DNA of 64,000 nt from assembly GCF_024054555.1 (NCBI RefSeq), contig NZ_JAMXLY010000011.1:18637-82636 (forward strand), read 5' to 3'. Position numbers and translations under genes: made by a program. The notes below the pieces were generated by a model. The model was not told where the DNA came from. It saw only the letters and a list, made by a program, of their open reading frames with translations, and made no database searches. Below, in pieces: positions 37,311 to 46,136 of this stretch (the first letter of the stretch is position 1; each line of letters starts with the position of its first letter). The stretch comes from Segatella cerevisiae (GTDB taxonomy: Bacteria; Bacteroidota; Bacteroidia; Bacteroidales; Bacteroidaceae).

Positions 37311-38135
37311 ATGAAGAAAGAGAAAGCTTTAACTTTAAAGACACTAAACAAAAGCAATATTTGGGACATACAAGAAAATGACATCTTCCGTATGTGGGAA
37401 TCCGCAGGGAAAGATGCTGATTTAAAAGATAATATCCATCGCTATCTGGACATTATCAGGACTGCTTTCTATGTAGAGGATATCAAGATCGATAAACCTG
37501 AAATCACAAAGAAATACGAGCAAAACGGCTATCGTGTAGGTACCGTACGTCTCGGCGAAGGGAAAAAAGCCAAATGGGCCATCAAGAAGCGTCCTATCTT
37601 GAGAGTTACGGATCTGACTTATGAAAACATTCATCATATTTCTGCCTTGAAACTGACGGAGGTGCTCAACCGCAATTTCGGTGGAGGCTGGGAAAGTTTG
37701 CCTCAAAGCATCCAAGACATTATAGAGAGCGGATTTGACATCAGTACGACGACTCTTCCGAAAGACCGCCTTCACAAACCCGGAGGGCTGTATGAGAAGA
37801 AAGTGGAAGATGGGTATGAAGTGCTGGAAATCCCCAAGGGTACATGGGTAGAAGCCATCTTCGCCAAGGAGAAACCAGAACCTGAGAAGATCCACATGAA
37901 ATTCGAATCTCCTGAAGAATCGGACAAGAAAGAGGATGTGGAAGAAAAGAAGGAGGAGGATACTGAGGAGGCACCCGGAAATGCAGACCAGTACGACGAT
38001 CCCGATGACGATGACGAGTTTGATGATGACAAACTGACTGAGGAAAGCTATCGGACGACCTATGATACCAATCCTGAGGATTTGAATATCGAGGCCGAAG
38101 ATATCGCTGACGACGACGATAGCGGGAACTATTAA
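37311..38135 (+). CDS. Conserved hypothetical protein with acidic C-terminal tail
   Basis: A 274-residue cytoplasmic protein; start at 37311 (MKKEKALTLKTLNKSNIWDI) follows a consensus promoter. The first 190 residues are a folded basic-neutral region with no motif I recognise (GYRVGTVRLGEGKKAKWAIK; NRNFGGGWESLPQSIQDIIE). From about 195 it is strongly acidic, with Glu/Asp runs, and probably disordered. No signal peptide or membrane segment. Proteins like this seem to be Bacteroidetes-restricted as far as I know. It is divergent from rarA; function unknown. Confidence 0.75.
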   Translation: MKKEKALTLKTLNKSNIWDIQENDIFRMWESAGKDADLKDNIHRYLDIIRTAFYVEDIKIDKPEITKKYEQNGYRVGTVRLGEGKKAKWAIKKRPILRVTDLTYENIHHISALKLTEVLNRNFGGGWESLPQSIQDIIESGFDISTTTLPKDRLHKPGGLYEKKVEDGYEVLEIPKGTWVEAIFAKEKPEPEKIHMKFESPEESDKKEDVEEKKEEDTEEAPGNADQYDDPDDDDEFDDDKLTEESYRTTYDTNPEDLNIEAEDIADDDDSGNY

Positions 38136-38223
38136 TAACCGGTAATCCCCGAATAACGAAAACGACCTGAAAATACAAGAACTATCATATTGCCCTATCC
38201 GATAGGACGACTATCCGTTTGAC

Positions 38224-38272
38224 GCCAAATGCCTGTAAAAACTGAGGACATCAGTTTTTACAGGCATTTGGC
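38224..38272. terminator. Perfect 22-bp hairpin between convergent genes
   Basis: GCCAAATGCCTGTAAAAACTGA-type arm (38224-38245) is the exact reverse complement of 38251-38272, with a 5-base loop GGACA. It lies between the stop of the acidic protein (38135) and that of the DUF4861 gene (38303). No T run follows in either direction; the T5/A5 within the stem could serve a short inner hairpin. A bidirectional terminator is the simplest reading. Confidence 0.6.
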
Positions 38273-38302
38273 ATATTCAGGAGGGAACGCTTCAAACACT
38301 CG

Positions 38303-39529
38303 TTACTCTATCGTCACCTTGACAGGTGTCTGGATTTGTCTTTTCCAGTTTGTGAGCCATTTGAACCAGTCCTTGCCATCCTTGAATCCAAAATCTTCCT
38401 TCTTGCTGGTACAAGCGATCTTATAATCCAGTCGGTTGCCTACAGGCCGTACGACAGTCGTATATTCCTTCTCATCAGCAGGGCGTTCTTCCTGGACATA
38501 TTTTTCAGGAATACAGATGCCTAGGCCGACTGTCTCAAGTTGATGAACGCCGTCGTCTTTCCCCGTAGGCCAATCTGTGCCATAGCAGCCGCGGAGACCT
38601 TTATGATCCCCCCAGTCTGAAGAATTCTTCACATTGATCAGACCTGTGGCAAAACACTCATCCTCAGCGTTCCTATTGAAAAGCACGTTGACATCGACAT
38701 CACGGTGTCCGGCATAAATCGTATAGCGGATCGTCGCATTCACCTTCTTCTGCCCCGGTGCGGGAATCCATCCATTGTCTACCACTTCCACGATGGCCCT
38801 GAGGGGACCTTCAGAGATAACTCTCTGCTCCTGGTATCCCACATGATCGAGCAACACTTCATGAGTGCCGTCCCAACCACGCAGGGCGCCAAGGCCATAA
38901 GCATCGCCTACCCACAGATCGTCGTCCCCATATCCGGATGCCAATTGAGTGTCAGTGGGATAAAACTGGGTATCAAAGATCTCCAATGCCTTGTGCTTCT
39001 TGCCATAGGTATCTACCGTCTGACGGTTGTCGAAATACACCCGAAGTGCAATCAGTTCACTTTCAAAACAAAGGCCATGGGAATGTACGAAATGATAGAC
39101 GTCTTTTGTCTTTTTATCAAAAGCAAGCGTCCTCAAATAAATGTCCTGCTGATTCTTTCCGAGTTTTTTGTTCTTACTCGGCACGACCAGTTCGGCATAA
39201 GTGCGGGCTTTGAAGTTCTGAGGGGTACCATGGTCAAACAGACTGACCTGATAGGTTTTTGCCTCTCCCTTTTTCAAATCTGTCAGGAAACAAAGTTCAT
39301 CGTAGTTGCAGTCCCGATCCAAATCATCGAGTTGGTAAGGTATGTTCTGTCCGTCACAACTGACGACTGCAGAATCGACCTCCCCATATTGGTGCAGGTC
39401 CACGATGACAGGTTCATCCACCTTTTCCAAATCAGAAGGATTGGAAACTTTTACGGTCACTGTCTTCTGTGCCCTGACCGACAGGGTCGACAAAGCCAAC
39501 AGACTCCATAGCAATAGATTTTTCTTCAT
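38303..39529 (-). CDS. DUF4861 domain protein, secreted
   Basis: A 408-residue protein with signal peptide (MKKNLLLWSLLALSTLSVRA). The remainder matches the DUF4861 family as I know it: VKVSNPSDLEKVDEPVIVDL at the start, LDDLDRDCNYDELCFLTDL, FYPTDTQLASGYGDDDLWVG and GLRGCYGTDWPTG. DUF4861 proteins are often found in pectin or rhamnogalacturonan utilisation loci, which suggests a role in handling unsaturated uronates; here no SusC/SusD or lyase gene is adjacent. The mature protein is probably periplasmic. Confidence 0.82.
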   Translation of the reverse strand: MKKNLLLWSLLALSTLSVRAQKTVTVKVSNPSDLEKVDEPVIVDLHQYGEVDSAVVSCDGQNIPYQLDDLDRDCNYDELCFLTDLKKGEAKTYQVSLFDHGTPQNFKARTYAELVVPSKNKKLGKNQQDIYLRTLAFDKKTKDVYHFVHSHGLCFESELIALRVYFDNRQTVDTYGKKHKALEIFDTQFYPTDTQLASGYGDDDLWVGDAYGLGALRGWDGTHEVLLDHVGYQEQRVISEGPLRAIVEVVDNGWIPAPGQKKVNATIRYTIYAGHRDVDVNVLFNRNAEDECFATGLINVKNSSDWGDHKGLRGCYGTDWPTGKDDGVHQLETVGLGICIPEKYVQEERPADEKEYTTVVRPVGNRLDYKIACTSKKEDFGFKDGKDWFKWLTNWKRQIQTPVKVTIE

Positions 39530-39690
39530 TTTAATGAGTAGTTATGTAGTAAAATAGTTTGTATGAACATTCACATCCTCTGAATCAGGCTCTTGGGGTT
39601 CAATTGCCCGGAAGATAATCATGGTCAGGGAGATATTCAGGTATTAGAATCATGAGTGTGTCGGTGACGGCAGACTCATGAGAAATGCGC

Positions 39691-40716
39691 TCAGTCACGA
39701 TCCAACCGGTCAAAAGTCTTACGGCCCCTGAAATAATATTCCCAGATAATAGAAAAGTCCTTTCGCTCAGCGATATGAGTTTGAACCCGCGATTTCCTGA
39801 TGAACTCACGGTCTGCATCAAAATCGCGTCTCCATTTCCTGAAGGCCCTGCGCGCTTGGAAAACAGCTTTGAAATCTCCATAGTTACGATGCAGGATCAG
39901 TGTGGAGAAAGCTGCCAGATAATCCAGAAGCCAGCGCACGCGCATCACCTGACCGAGTTCTTCATCAGGCAGATTCTTGTAAAGCATGGTCAGGTTATTG
40001 CGGAAATTCAGGAAAGTCTTCCTGGGATTTCCCTTAGGCAAGGTGCCCCCGCCGACATGGTAGACCTCGCTCTCCGGAATACAAGCCACCTTAAGGCCCA
40101 GTTCGCGGAAGCGCCAGCATAAATCAATCTCCTCGTTATGTGCGAAAAAGCGTCCGTCAAGACCACCTGCCCGCCAATAGTCCTCTGCCCTCACCATCAG
40201 ACAGGCCCCGGTAGCCCAAAAGACCTCCATGGTATAGTCATACTGTCCGTTGTCCTCCTCCACAGTGTCGAAGATGCGTCCCCGACAGAAAGGATAGCCA
40301 TATTTGTCGATAAAGCCCCCGCAGGCGCCCGCATATTCGAAAGAGTCCTTATCATATTCCGACAACAGTTTAGGTTGACAGGCTGCAACATTCTGATGGA
40401 CATCCATATATTCTACCAATGGCGTCAACCAGTGATGGGTGACTTCCACGTCTGAATTCAACAGGACATAATACTGAGCCTTGATCTGTTTCAGAGCCCG
40501 GTTATAACCTTCAGCAAATCCGTAATTCTGATCCAGCACCAATGTCTTGGCCAGAGGAAACTGCTCCTTGAGAACATTCAGGCTGTCATCGGTAGATGCA
40601 TTATCCGCAACCCAGACAGAAGCATCCGTTCTCGAATACTCCAGAACTGAGGGAAGGAAATGCTTCAGCATCTTGCTCCCATTCCAATTCAGGATGACTA
40701 CTGCGATTTTATCCAT
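39691..40716 (-). CDS. Family 2 glycosyltransferase, rhamnosyltransferase-like
   Basis: A 341-residue GT2 enzyme of the dTDP-rhamnosyltransferase-like group. It has MDKIAVVILNWNGSKMLKHF, VADNASTDDS, LDQNYGFAEGYNRAL, LLNSDVEV as the DxD site, ATGACLMVRAEDYWRAGGLD and NEEIDLCWRFRELG. Those are diagnostic for the group. It is likely to act in polysaccharide or O-antigen synthesis at the inner membrane. It follows mtaB on the same strand after 129 bases. Downstream (39650-39681) is a weak hairpin with TCATGAGT arms. Confidence 0.92.
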   Translation of the reverse strand: MDKIAVVILNWNGSKMLKHFLPSVLEYSRTDASVWVADNASTDDSLNVLKEQFPLAKTLVLDQNYGFAEGYNRALKQIKAQYYVLLNSDVEVTHHWLTPLVEYMDVHQNVAACQPKLLSEYDKDSFEYAGACGGFIDKYGYPFCRGRIFDTVEEDNGQYDYTMEVFWATGACLMVRAEDYWRAGGLDGRFFAHNEEIDLCWRFRELGLKVACIPESEVYHVGGGTLPKGNPRKTFLNFRNNLTMLYKNLPDEELGQVMRVRWLLDYLAAFSTLILHRNYGDFKAVFQARRAFRKWRRDFDADREFIRKSRVQTHIAERKDFSIIWEYYFRGRKTFDRLDRD

Positions 40717-40792
40717 TGCTTATGGTATCATCATTAATTCCAAACTCTCTTCTTGTCAGTCGTTCCAGCCGTTCCGCCACAAACTTAGTCAT
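40709..40792 (-). CDS. Possible 27-residue ORF or gene remnant before the glycosyltransferase
   Basis: ATG at 40792 opens MTKFVAERLERLTRREFGIN and ends 8 bases inside the next gene, which would allow translational coupling. The frame stays open upstream without an ATG to about 40839 (STFVEAFRNPEKLGT), so it may be the tail of a lost gene. The composition looks protein-like but no family is recognised. Confidence 0.25.
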   Translation of the reverse strand: MTKFVAERLERLTRREFGINDDTISNG

Positions 40793-40845
40793 TGAAGGTG
40801 ACGTCCCTAGCTTTTCGGGGTTCCGAAAAGCCTCAACGAAAGTGC

Positions 40846-42216
40846 TTATTCAGCGAAGTCCAGGACCTCAGCCATCAAAGCACTCCTGTCGGGATTGAAA
40901 TTCCCGAGTCTGACAGGTATCAATTCATTGTCATATTCCTGACGCGCCTGTTCTGCAGGTAGTTCTACCCGAATATAATTCCGCGTAAACCCATGCATCG
41001 GCTTGCCCTCACCGGATCTCTCGAACAAGACTTCCGCCGTATTTCCGATATGGGCGGCATAAAACGCCTGCTCTTTCCGGTCGCTGAGTTCCAGCAGACG
41101 TCTCGAACGTTCTTTCTTATCGGTTTCAGAAACCTTATAGGGAATGGCCAGAGCCGAAGTCCCGGGGCGTTCACTATAGGGGAACACATGGAGTTTCGTC
41201 ACGGGGAGACTCTCCAGGAAACGATAGCAATCTTCAAAGTATTCAGGTTTCTCTCCTCTGCAGCCTACCATGACATCGACCCCGATGAAAGCATCAGGGA
41301 TCATCGACTTGATCAGATTGATCTTATGGGCAAAGAGGGCCCGGTCATAGCGGCGGTGCATCAGTTTCAAAACTTCATCAGAGCCACTCTGCAAAGGGAT
41401 GTGGAAATGGGGCATGAAAGCCCGACTCTGAGCGCAGAAACGAATCAACTCATCAGAACACAAGTCAGGTTCCAGAGAACTGATGCGATAGCGCTTGATG
41501 CCTTCTACTCCATCGAGGGCTTTCACCAAGTCGAGAAATGATTCATGCGTTGTCTCCCCAAAGTCCCCGATGTTACAACCTGTGAGGACAATCTCCTTGC
41601 CCCCCTCGGCGGCGGCCTGCTCAGACTCATCGACCAACGAGGCTATCGTAGGATTACGGGAGAACCCACGGGCATAGGGAATGGTACAATAGGTACAGAA
41701 ATAATTGCAACCATCCTGAACCTTCAACCAGTAACGGGTTCTGTTTCCCCTGCTGCAAGAAGGTTGGAAGGTGCGGATATCTTTCGTTCTGACACGATGG
41801 AAAGCATGAAGATGCTCATTGCTGCCTTTCTCCTCATCGAGAGTATTCCGCTCCTGCCAGGCAGAGATCAGTCTATCCACCAAACTCGATTTTTCATTGG
41901 AACCCAGCACCAGGTCTACCCCTTCGATATCACTGATCTTCTGAGGTTGCAATTGGGCATAACAACCCGTCACAACGACGAAAGCATCCGGATTCTCACG
42001 TACCATCTTGTGTATGGTCTGACGACACTTATGGTCGGCAACCTCGGTCACCGAACAAGTATTGATCAAGCATAAATCGGCTGTCTCTCCTTCCTGAACA
42101 GGTACGACCCCGTTCTGCTGAAGCATTTTGGAAAAAGTCGATGTCTCAGAAAAGTTAAGTTTACAACCTAAAGTATAATAAAGGGCTTTTTTGCCTCTAA
42201 GAAAACACGTATCCAT
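40846..42216 (-). CDS. mtaB: tRNA t6A37 methylthiotransferase
   Basis: Radical SAM enzyme that adds a methylthio group to t6A37 in tRNAs reading ANN codons. The 456 residues contain the N-terminal UPF0004 domain (YTLGCKLNFSETSTF; INTCSVTEVADHKCRQ), the radical SAM cysteines CNYFCTYC followed by IPYARGFSRNP, and a C-terminal TRAM domain (about 390-440). The YTLGCKLN start and lack of MiaB-specific features support MtaB. No in-frame alternative start lies nearby, so the ATG at 42216 is likely, only 7 bases after the -7 box. Confidence 0.94.
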   Translation of the reverse strand: MDTCFLRGKKALYYTLGCKLNFSETSTFSKMLQQNGVVPVQEGETADLCLINTCSVTEVADHKCRQTIHKMVRENPDAFVVVTGCYAQLQPQKISDIEGVDLVLGSNEKSSLVDRLISAWQERNTLDEEKGSNEHLHAFHRVRTKDIRTFQPSCSRGNRTRYWLKVQDGCNYFCTYCTIPYARGFSRNPTIASLVDESEQAAAEGGKEIVLTGCNIGDFGETTHESFLDLVKALDGVEGIKRYRISSLEPDLCSDELIRFCAQSRAFMPHFHIPLQSGSDEVLKLMHRRYDRALFAHKINLIKSMIPDAFIGVDVMVGCRGEKPEYFEDCYRFLESLPVTKLHVFPYSERPGTSALAIPYKVSETDKKERSRRLLELSDRKEQAFYAAHIGNTAEVLFERSGEGKPMHGFTRNYIRVELPAEQARQEYDNELIPVRLGNFNPDRSALMAEVLDFAE

Positions 42217-42223
42217 ATCGTTG

Positions 42224-42255
42224 CAAAGATACGTTAAGTTGGCAAATTATACAAA
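42224..42255 (-). promoter_or_regulatory. mtaB promoter, almost at the start codon
   Basis: Minus strand TTTG (42255-42252), 20 bases, TATCTTTG (42231-42224): exact consensus. Only 7 bases separate it from the ATG at 42216. Confidence 0.75.
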
Positions 42256-42266
42256 TTTATAAAGAC

Positions 42267-42297
42267 AAAAAAACCGCTGAAGGTAAACCTTCAGCGG
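42267..42297 (-). terminator. Intrinsic terminator after the small lipoprotein
   Basis: CCGCTGAAGG (42274-42283) pairs perfectly with CCTTCAGCGG (42288-42297) around a 4-base loop; on the minus strand it is followed by seven T (42273-42267). Confidence 0.9.
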
Positions 42298-42334
42298 CGT
42301 TTCTCTAAATTTTTCAGTTCGTTAAGTAATCTGA

Positions 42335-42514
42335 TTACTTAGCAGGAGCAGCTGTATCAGCAGCAGTTGTGTCAGCAGCAGCAGTAGTGTCAGCTGCAGA
42401 AGAATCAACGGCTACAGTGTCAGAATCCGTTGCAGGAGCCTTAGCTGTTTTGTTACCACAAGATGCAAAAGAGATAGCTGCGATAGCTACGAACATTAAA
42501 AGTAATTTCTTCAT
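42335..42514 (-). CDS. Small lipoprotein with Ala-Asp-Thr repeats
   Basis: A 59-residue protein starting MKKLLLMFVAIAAISFASCG. The lipobox places the lipidated cysteine at C19. The mature 41 residues have no aromatic amino acids and consist mainly of Ala, Asp and Thr, with ADTT-like units repeated three times, ending TAAPAK. It has a -7 box (TATCTTTG, 42572-42565) 50 bases upstream and a strong terminator downstream, so it is probably expressed as a single gene. Similar short Ala/Thr lipoproteins occur in Prevotella and Bacteroides to my knowledge; the role is unknown. Confidence 0.85.
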   Translation of the reverse strand: MKKLLLMFVAIAAISFASCGNKTAKAPATDSDTVAVDSSAADTTAAADTTAADTAAPAK

Positions 42515-42900
42515 TTTCTTTGCTTTTTAAATCTGTAAAACAACATTTGTTTATTAAAACGTTGCAAAGATAAGTATTTTTTAAATACGACGCTCATCTT
42601 TTTAGAACTTTTTTTCACTTTCTCTGTAACTTTCTTGCAATATACTGAATATCAACGTTTTGTAAACGTGCAACAAAAGTTAAATATTCTAAATCGGTAG
42701 ATAATACGGTGTTTGGGACCAAGGACGTACCACTCGCTCATCCCCTGTTAACAATCAAAAAGACCCGAACTGACGTGAAATCAGTCCCGGTCTTTTCTAT
42801 AACGCTCCTCCGTTCTTCCTGACGAGGAGAAGAAGTCTGAATCCGGGTTCGGAAGCATCATTCTGCCCCAACGGAGACTGGAGTTTCTCAGAATCGTCTA
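42515..42900. other. 386-base intergenic region between carB and the lipoprotein
   Basis: Contains the lipoprotein leader with its -7 box, a small palindrome ACGTTT-TGT-AAACGT (42655-42669), and the carB terminator listed below. No ORF or RNA gene is seen. Confidence 0.6.
42756..42796 (-). terminator. Probable terminator after carB
   Basis: AAAGACC and ACTGA in 42758-42772 pair with TCAGT and GGTCTTT in 42781-42796, with a small internal loop; a T run follows on the minus strand (42761-42757). Confidence 0.7.
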
Positions 42901-45900
42901 TTATTTGTACTCGCTCCATGCCTTGATGTCGATGTCATCAAGTTTCACGCTGCAGAACGCGTTGATGAAGGCAGAAGCCAACCGTGAATTTGTAATCAAC
43001 GGTACATTCAAGTCAATGGAAGCTCGACGTATTGTATAGCCATTGGTCAGTTCTGTAGGCGTGAGATTCTTCGGGATATTGACCACCATGTCTATCTTCT
43101 TCTGGTGGAGCATCGTCAATGCCTGAGGCTCTTTCCCCTTCTCGGAAGGCCAGTACACCATCGTATTCTTCACCCCGTTTTCAGACAGATACCTGCTCGT
43201 ACCACCAGTGGCATAGAGTTGATAGCCATGCTCCACGAGTTGTCTGGCTGCATCGAGCATATCAGCTTTCTGCTTGGCGTCACCCGTGGACAACAATATC
43301 GTCTTCTTCGGGATACGTTGCCCTACAGAGAGCATACTCTTCAGGAGGGCGGTATTGGAATCGTCTCCCAGACAACCGACCTCACCCGTGGAACTCATAT
43401 CTACTCCCAGTACAGGATCTGCCTTTTGCAGGCGGTTGAAAGAGAACTGGCTCGCCTTGATACCAATATAGTCAAGGTCAAAGAGGTTCTTGTTCGGTTT
43501 CTGAACAGGCACATCCAGCATGATCTTGGTCGCCAATTCGATGAGATTGAGTTTGAGCACTTTACTATGGAACGGGAACGAGCGTGAAGCCCTGAGGTTA
43601 CACTCGATGACCAGGATCTCATTGTCACGCGCCATATACTGGACATTGAAAGGTCCGTTGATATGCAGTGCAGCAGCGATCTGGCGACTGACGCGCTTAA
43701 TCCTCCTGACCGTTTCCACATAGAGTTTCTGAGGCGGGAAGACAATAGTGGCATCACCGGAGTGGACACCGGCAAATTCGATATGCTCACCGATGGCGTA
43801 GGCCATCACTTCACCCTTCCGGGCAACACCGTCGAAATCAATCTCCTTGGCATGCTCGATGAATTTACTGATGACGACGGGGTGATCTTCACTGACATTC
43901 GCTGCCAATTTCAAGAAGCGTTTCAGTTCTTCCTCATTGGAGCAGACATTCATGGCCGCACCGGAGAGCACGTAGGAAGGGCGCACCAAAACAGGGAAGC
44001 CTACCTTGTCGACGAATTTGTCGACATCTTTCATATCCGTGAGCGCATTCCATTCCGGTTGCTTGATGCCGAGGTCATTCATCAAAGTCGAGAACTTGGC
44101 ACGGTCTTCGGCCCTATCGATATCTTTGGCTGCCGTCCCCAATAGCGGGACATTCACGGCATCCAAGCGCATTGCCAGGTTGTTTGGGATCTGACCGCCG
44201 GTAGATATGATCACGCCGTAAGGACATTCAAGGTCGATGATATCCATCACACGCTCGAAAGTCAATTCGTCGAAATACAACCGGTCACACATATCATAGT
44301 CTGTCGATACCGTCTCAGGATTATAATTGATCATCACGGAATGATACCCCTGTTTACGAATCGTATTCAGTGCCTGTACGCCGCACCAGTCGAATTCCAC
44401 AGAACTGCCGATACGGTAAGCGCCTGATCCGAGAACGATGATCGACCGTTTGTCATGAACCCAGGTGATGTCACTGGCCACGCCGCTATAAGTCAAATAC
44501 AGATAATTGGTCTGGGCAGGATACTCGGCTGCAAGCGTATCGATCTGTTTGACGACAGGCAAGATGCCGTAACTCTTTCTGAGGTTGCGGACGACGAGTT
44601 GAGCCTTGTTCATGGACATCTCCTCTTCCATCCCCACTGCACGGGCGATCTGGAAATCAGTGAAGCCATAGACTTTTGCGGTCCTCAGAAGGGTCTTGTC
44701 CAAAGTATTGATATTGCACTTCTTCAACTGCTCATCAATATCGATGATATGCTTGAGTTTGTACAGGAACCATTTGTCGATCTTCGTCAACTCATGGATT
44801 TGGTCGACGGTATAGTTCTTGTGCATGGCCTTAGAGATGACAAAGATACGCTTATCTGTAGGCTCTTTCAGCGATTCATCAATATTGGGAATCACCAGTT
44901 CCTTGTTTTCTACAAATCCGTGCATGCCTTGTCCGATCATGCGAAGGCCTTTCTGCACAGCCTCCTCGAAGTTCCGGCCGATAGCCATCACTTCACCGAC
45001 AGACTTCATACTCGAACCCAGTTCCCGGTCAACGCCTCTGAACTTGCTCAAATCCCAACGCGGGATCTTGCACACGACATAATCGAGGGCAGGCTCAAAG
45101 AAGGCAGAGGTCGTCTTGGTCACCGAATTCTTCAATTCAAAGAGACCATAACCCAACCCAAGTTTGGCAGCAACAAAAGCCAGCAGATACCCTGTAGCCT
45201 TGGAGGCAAGTGCCGAAGAACGACTCAAACGAGCATTGACCTCGATGACCCTATAGTCTTCGCTATTCGGGTCAAAAGCATACTGGACGTTACACTCTCC
45301 GATGATTCCGATATGGCGGATGATACGAATGGACAGCGCACGCAATTTATGATATTCACTGTTGGACAAGGTCTGAGACGGCGCTATCACGATACTCTCA
45401 CCAGTATGAATGCCCAGAGGATCGAAATTCTCCATGTTACATACGGTGATGCAATTATCATAACGGTCGCGAACGACCTCATATTCGATTTCCTTCCAAC
45501 CCTTCAAACTCTTCTCTACCAGAACCTGGGGAGAAAAAGAGAAGGCTTTCTCTACGATTTTGTTCAGTTCGGTCTCGTTATTGGCAAAACCCGAGCCAAG
45601 TCCACCCAAAGCATAGGCTGCACGGACGATCACAGGATAACCGACATCGATAGCTGCCTGACGCGCCTGCTGGATATTTTCACAAGCCTCGCTCTTAATG
45701 GTCTTCACATGGATTTCATCCAGACGCTCCACGAAGCGTTCGCGGTCCTCAGTATCCATGATAGCCTTGACAGGCGTACCCAAGACACGGACTCCATATT
45801 TCTTCAATACGCCACTCTCTTCGAGTCGTACGCCACAGTTCAATGCAGTCTGACCGCCAAAACTCAAGAAGATACAGTCAGGATGTTCCTTTTTGATGAC

Positions 45901-46125
45901 CCTTTCTACAAAATAAGGTTGAATAGGCAGGAAATAAACTTGATCAGCCACACCTTCCGATGTCTGGACTGTCGCAATATTCGGGTTGATGAGAACTGTT
46001 TCTATACCCTCTTCACGAAGTGCCTTCAAAGCCTGTGAACCAGAATAATCAAACTCCCCGGCCTCACCGATTTTCAAAGCACCTGAACCGAGAACCAAAA
46101 CCTTTTTAATATTTTCCTCTTTCAT
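42901..46125 (-). CDS. carB: Carbamoyl-phosphate synthase large subunit
   Basis: Makes carbamoyl phosphate for pyrimidine and arginine synthesis from bicarbonate, ATP and ammonia supplied by CarA. The 1074 residues show the duplicated ATP-grasp structure: the first half starts KVLVLGSGALKIGEAGEFDYSG, the second SIIVLGSGAYRIGSSVEFDW. VNARLSRSSALASKATGYLLA lies in the first and ECNLRASRSFPFHSKV in the second half. The C-terminal MGS-like allosteric domain (about 935-1060) has LYATGGTSRYLSENG. Eleven bases after carA. Confidence 0.97.
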   Translation of the reverse strand: MKEENIKKVLVLGSGALKIGEAGEFDYSGSQALKALREEGIETVLINPNIATVQTSEGVADQVYFLPIQPYFVERVIKKEHPDCIFLSFGGQTALNCGVRLEESGVLKKYGVRVLGTPVKAIMDTEDRERFVERLDEIHVKTIKSEACENIQQARQAAIDVGYPVIVRAAYALGGLGSGFANNETELNKIVEKAFSFSPQVLVEKSLKGWKEIEYEVVRDRYDNCITVCNMENFDPLGIHTGESIVIAPSQTLSNSEYHKLRALSIRIIRHIGIIGECNVQYAFDPNSEDYRVIEVNARLSRSSALASKATGYLLAFVAAKLGLGYGLFELKNSVTKTTSAFFEPALDYVVCKIPRWDLSKFRGVDRELGSSMKSVGEVMAIGRNFEEAVQKGLRMIGQGMHGFVENKELVIPNIDESLKEPTDKRIFVISKAMHKNYTVDQIHELTKIDKWFLYKLKHIIDIDEQLKKCNINTLDKTLLRTAKVYGFTDFQIARAVGMEEEMSMNKAQLVVRNLRKSYGILPVVKQIDTLAAEYPAQTNYLYLTYSGVASDITWVHDKRSIIVLGSGAYRIGSSVEFDWCGVQALNTIRKQGYHSVMINYNPETVSTDYDMCDRLYFDELTFERVMDIIDLECPYGVIISTGGQIPNNLAMRLDAVNVPLLGTAAKDIDRAEDRAKFSTLMNDLGIKQPEWNALTDMKDVDKFVDKVGFPVLVRPSYVLSGAAMNVCSNEEELKRFLKLAANVSEDHPVVISKFIEHAKEIDFDGVARKGEVMAYAIGEHIEFAGVHSGDATIVFPPQKLYVETVRRIKRVSRQIAAALHINGPFNVQYMARDNEILVIECNLRASRSFPFHSKVLKLNLIELATKIMLDVPVQKPNKNLFDLDYIGIKASQFSFNRLQKADPVLGVDMSSTGEVGCLGDDSNTALLKSMLSVGQRIPKKTILLSTGDAKQKADMLDAARQLVEHGYQLYATGGTSRYLSENGVKNTMVYWPSEKGKEPQALTMLHQKKIDMVVNIPKNLTPTELTNGYTIRRASIDLNVPLITNSRLASAFINAFCSVKLDDIDIKAWSEYK

Positions 46126-46136
46126 GATCTACCCTT

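Noticed and set aside
39650..39681. Hairpin TCATGAGT/ACTCATGA after the glycosyltransferase
   Set aside because: Eight pairs around a 16-base loop with no T run; weak evidence for a terminator.
42655..42669. Palindrome ACGTTT-TGT-AAACGT between carB and the lipoprotein gene
   Set aside because: Single short palindrome in AT-rich DNA, at no defined distance from a promoter.
44455..46038. Plus-strand open frame of 527 codons opposite carB
   Set aside because: Antisense shadow of carB. The same applies to frames opposite glmS, uxaC and clpC.
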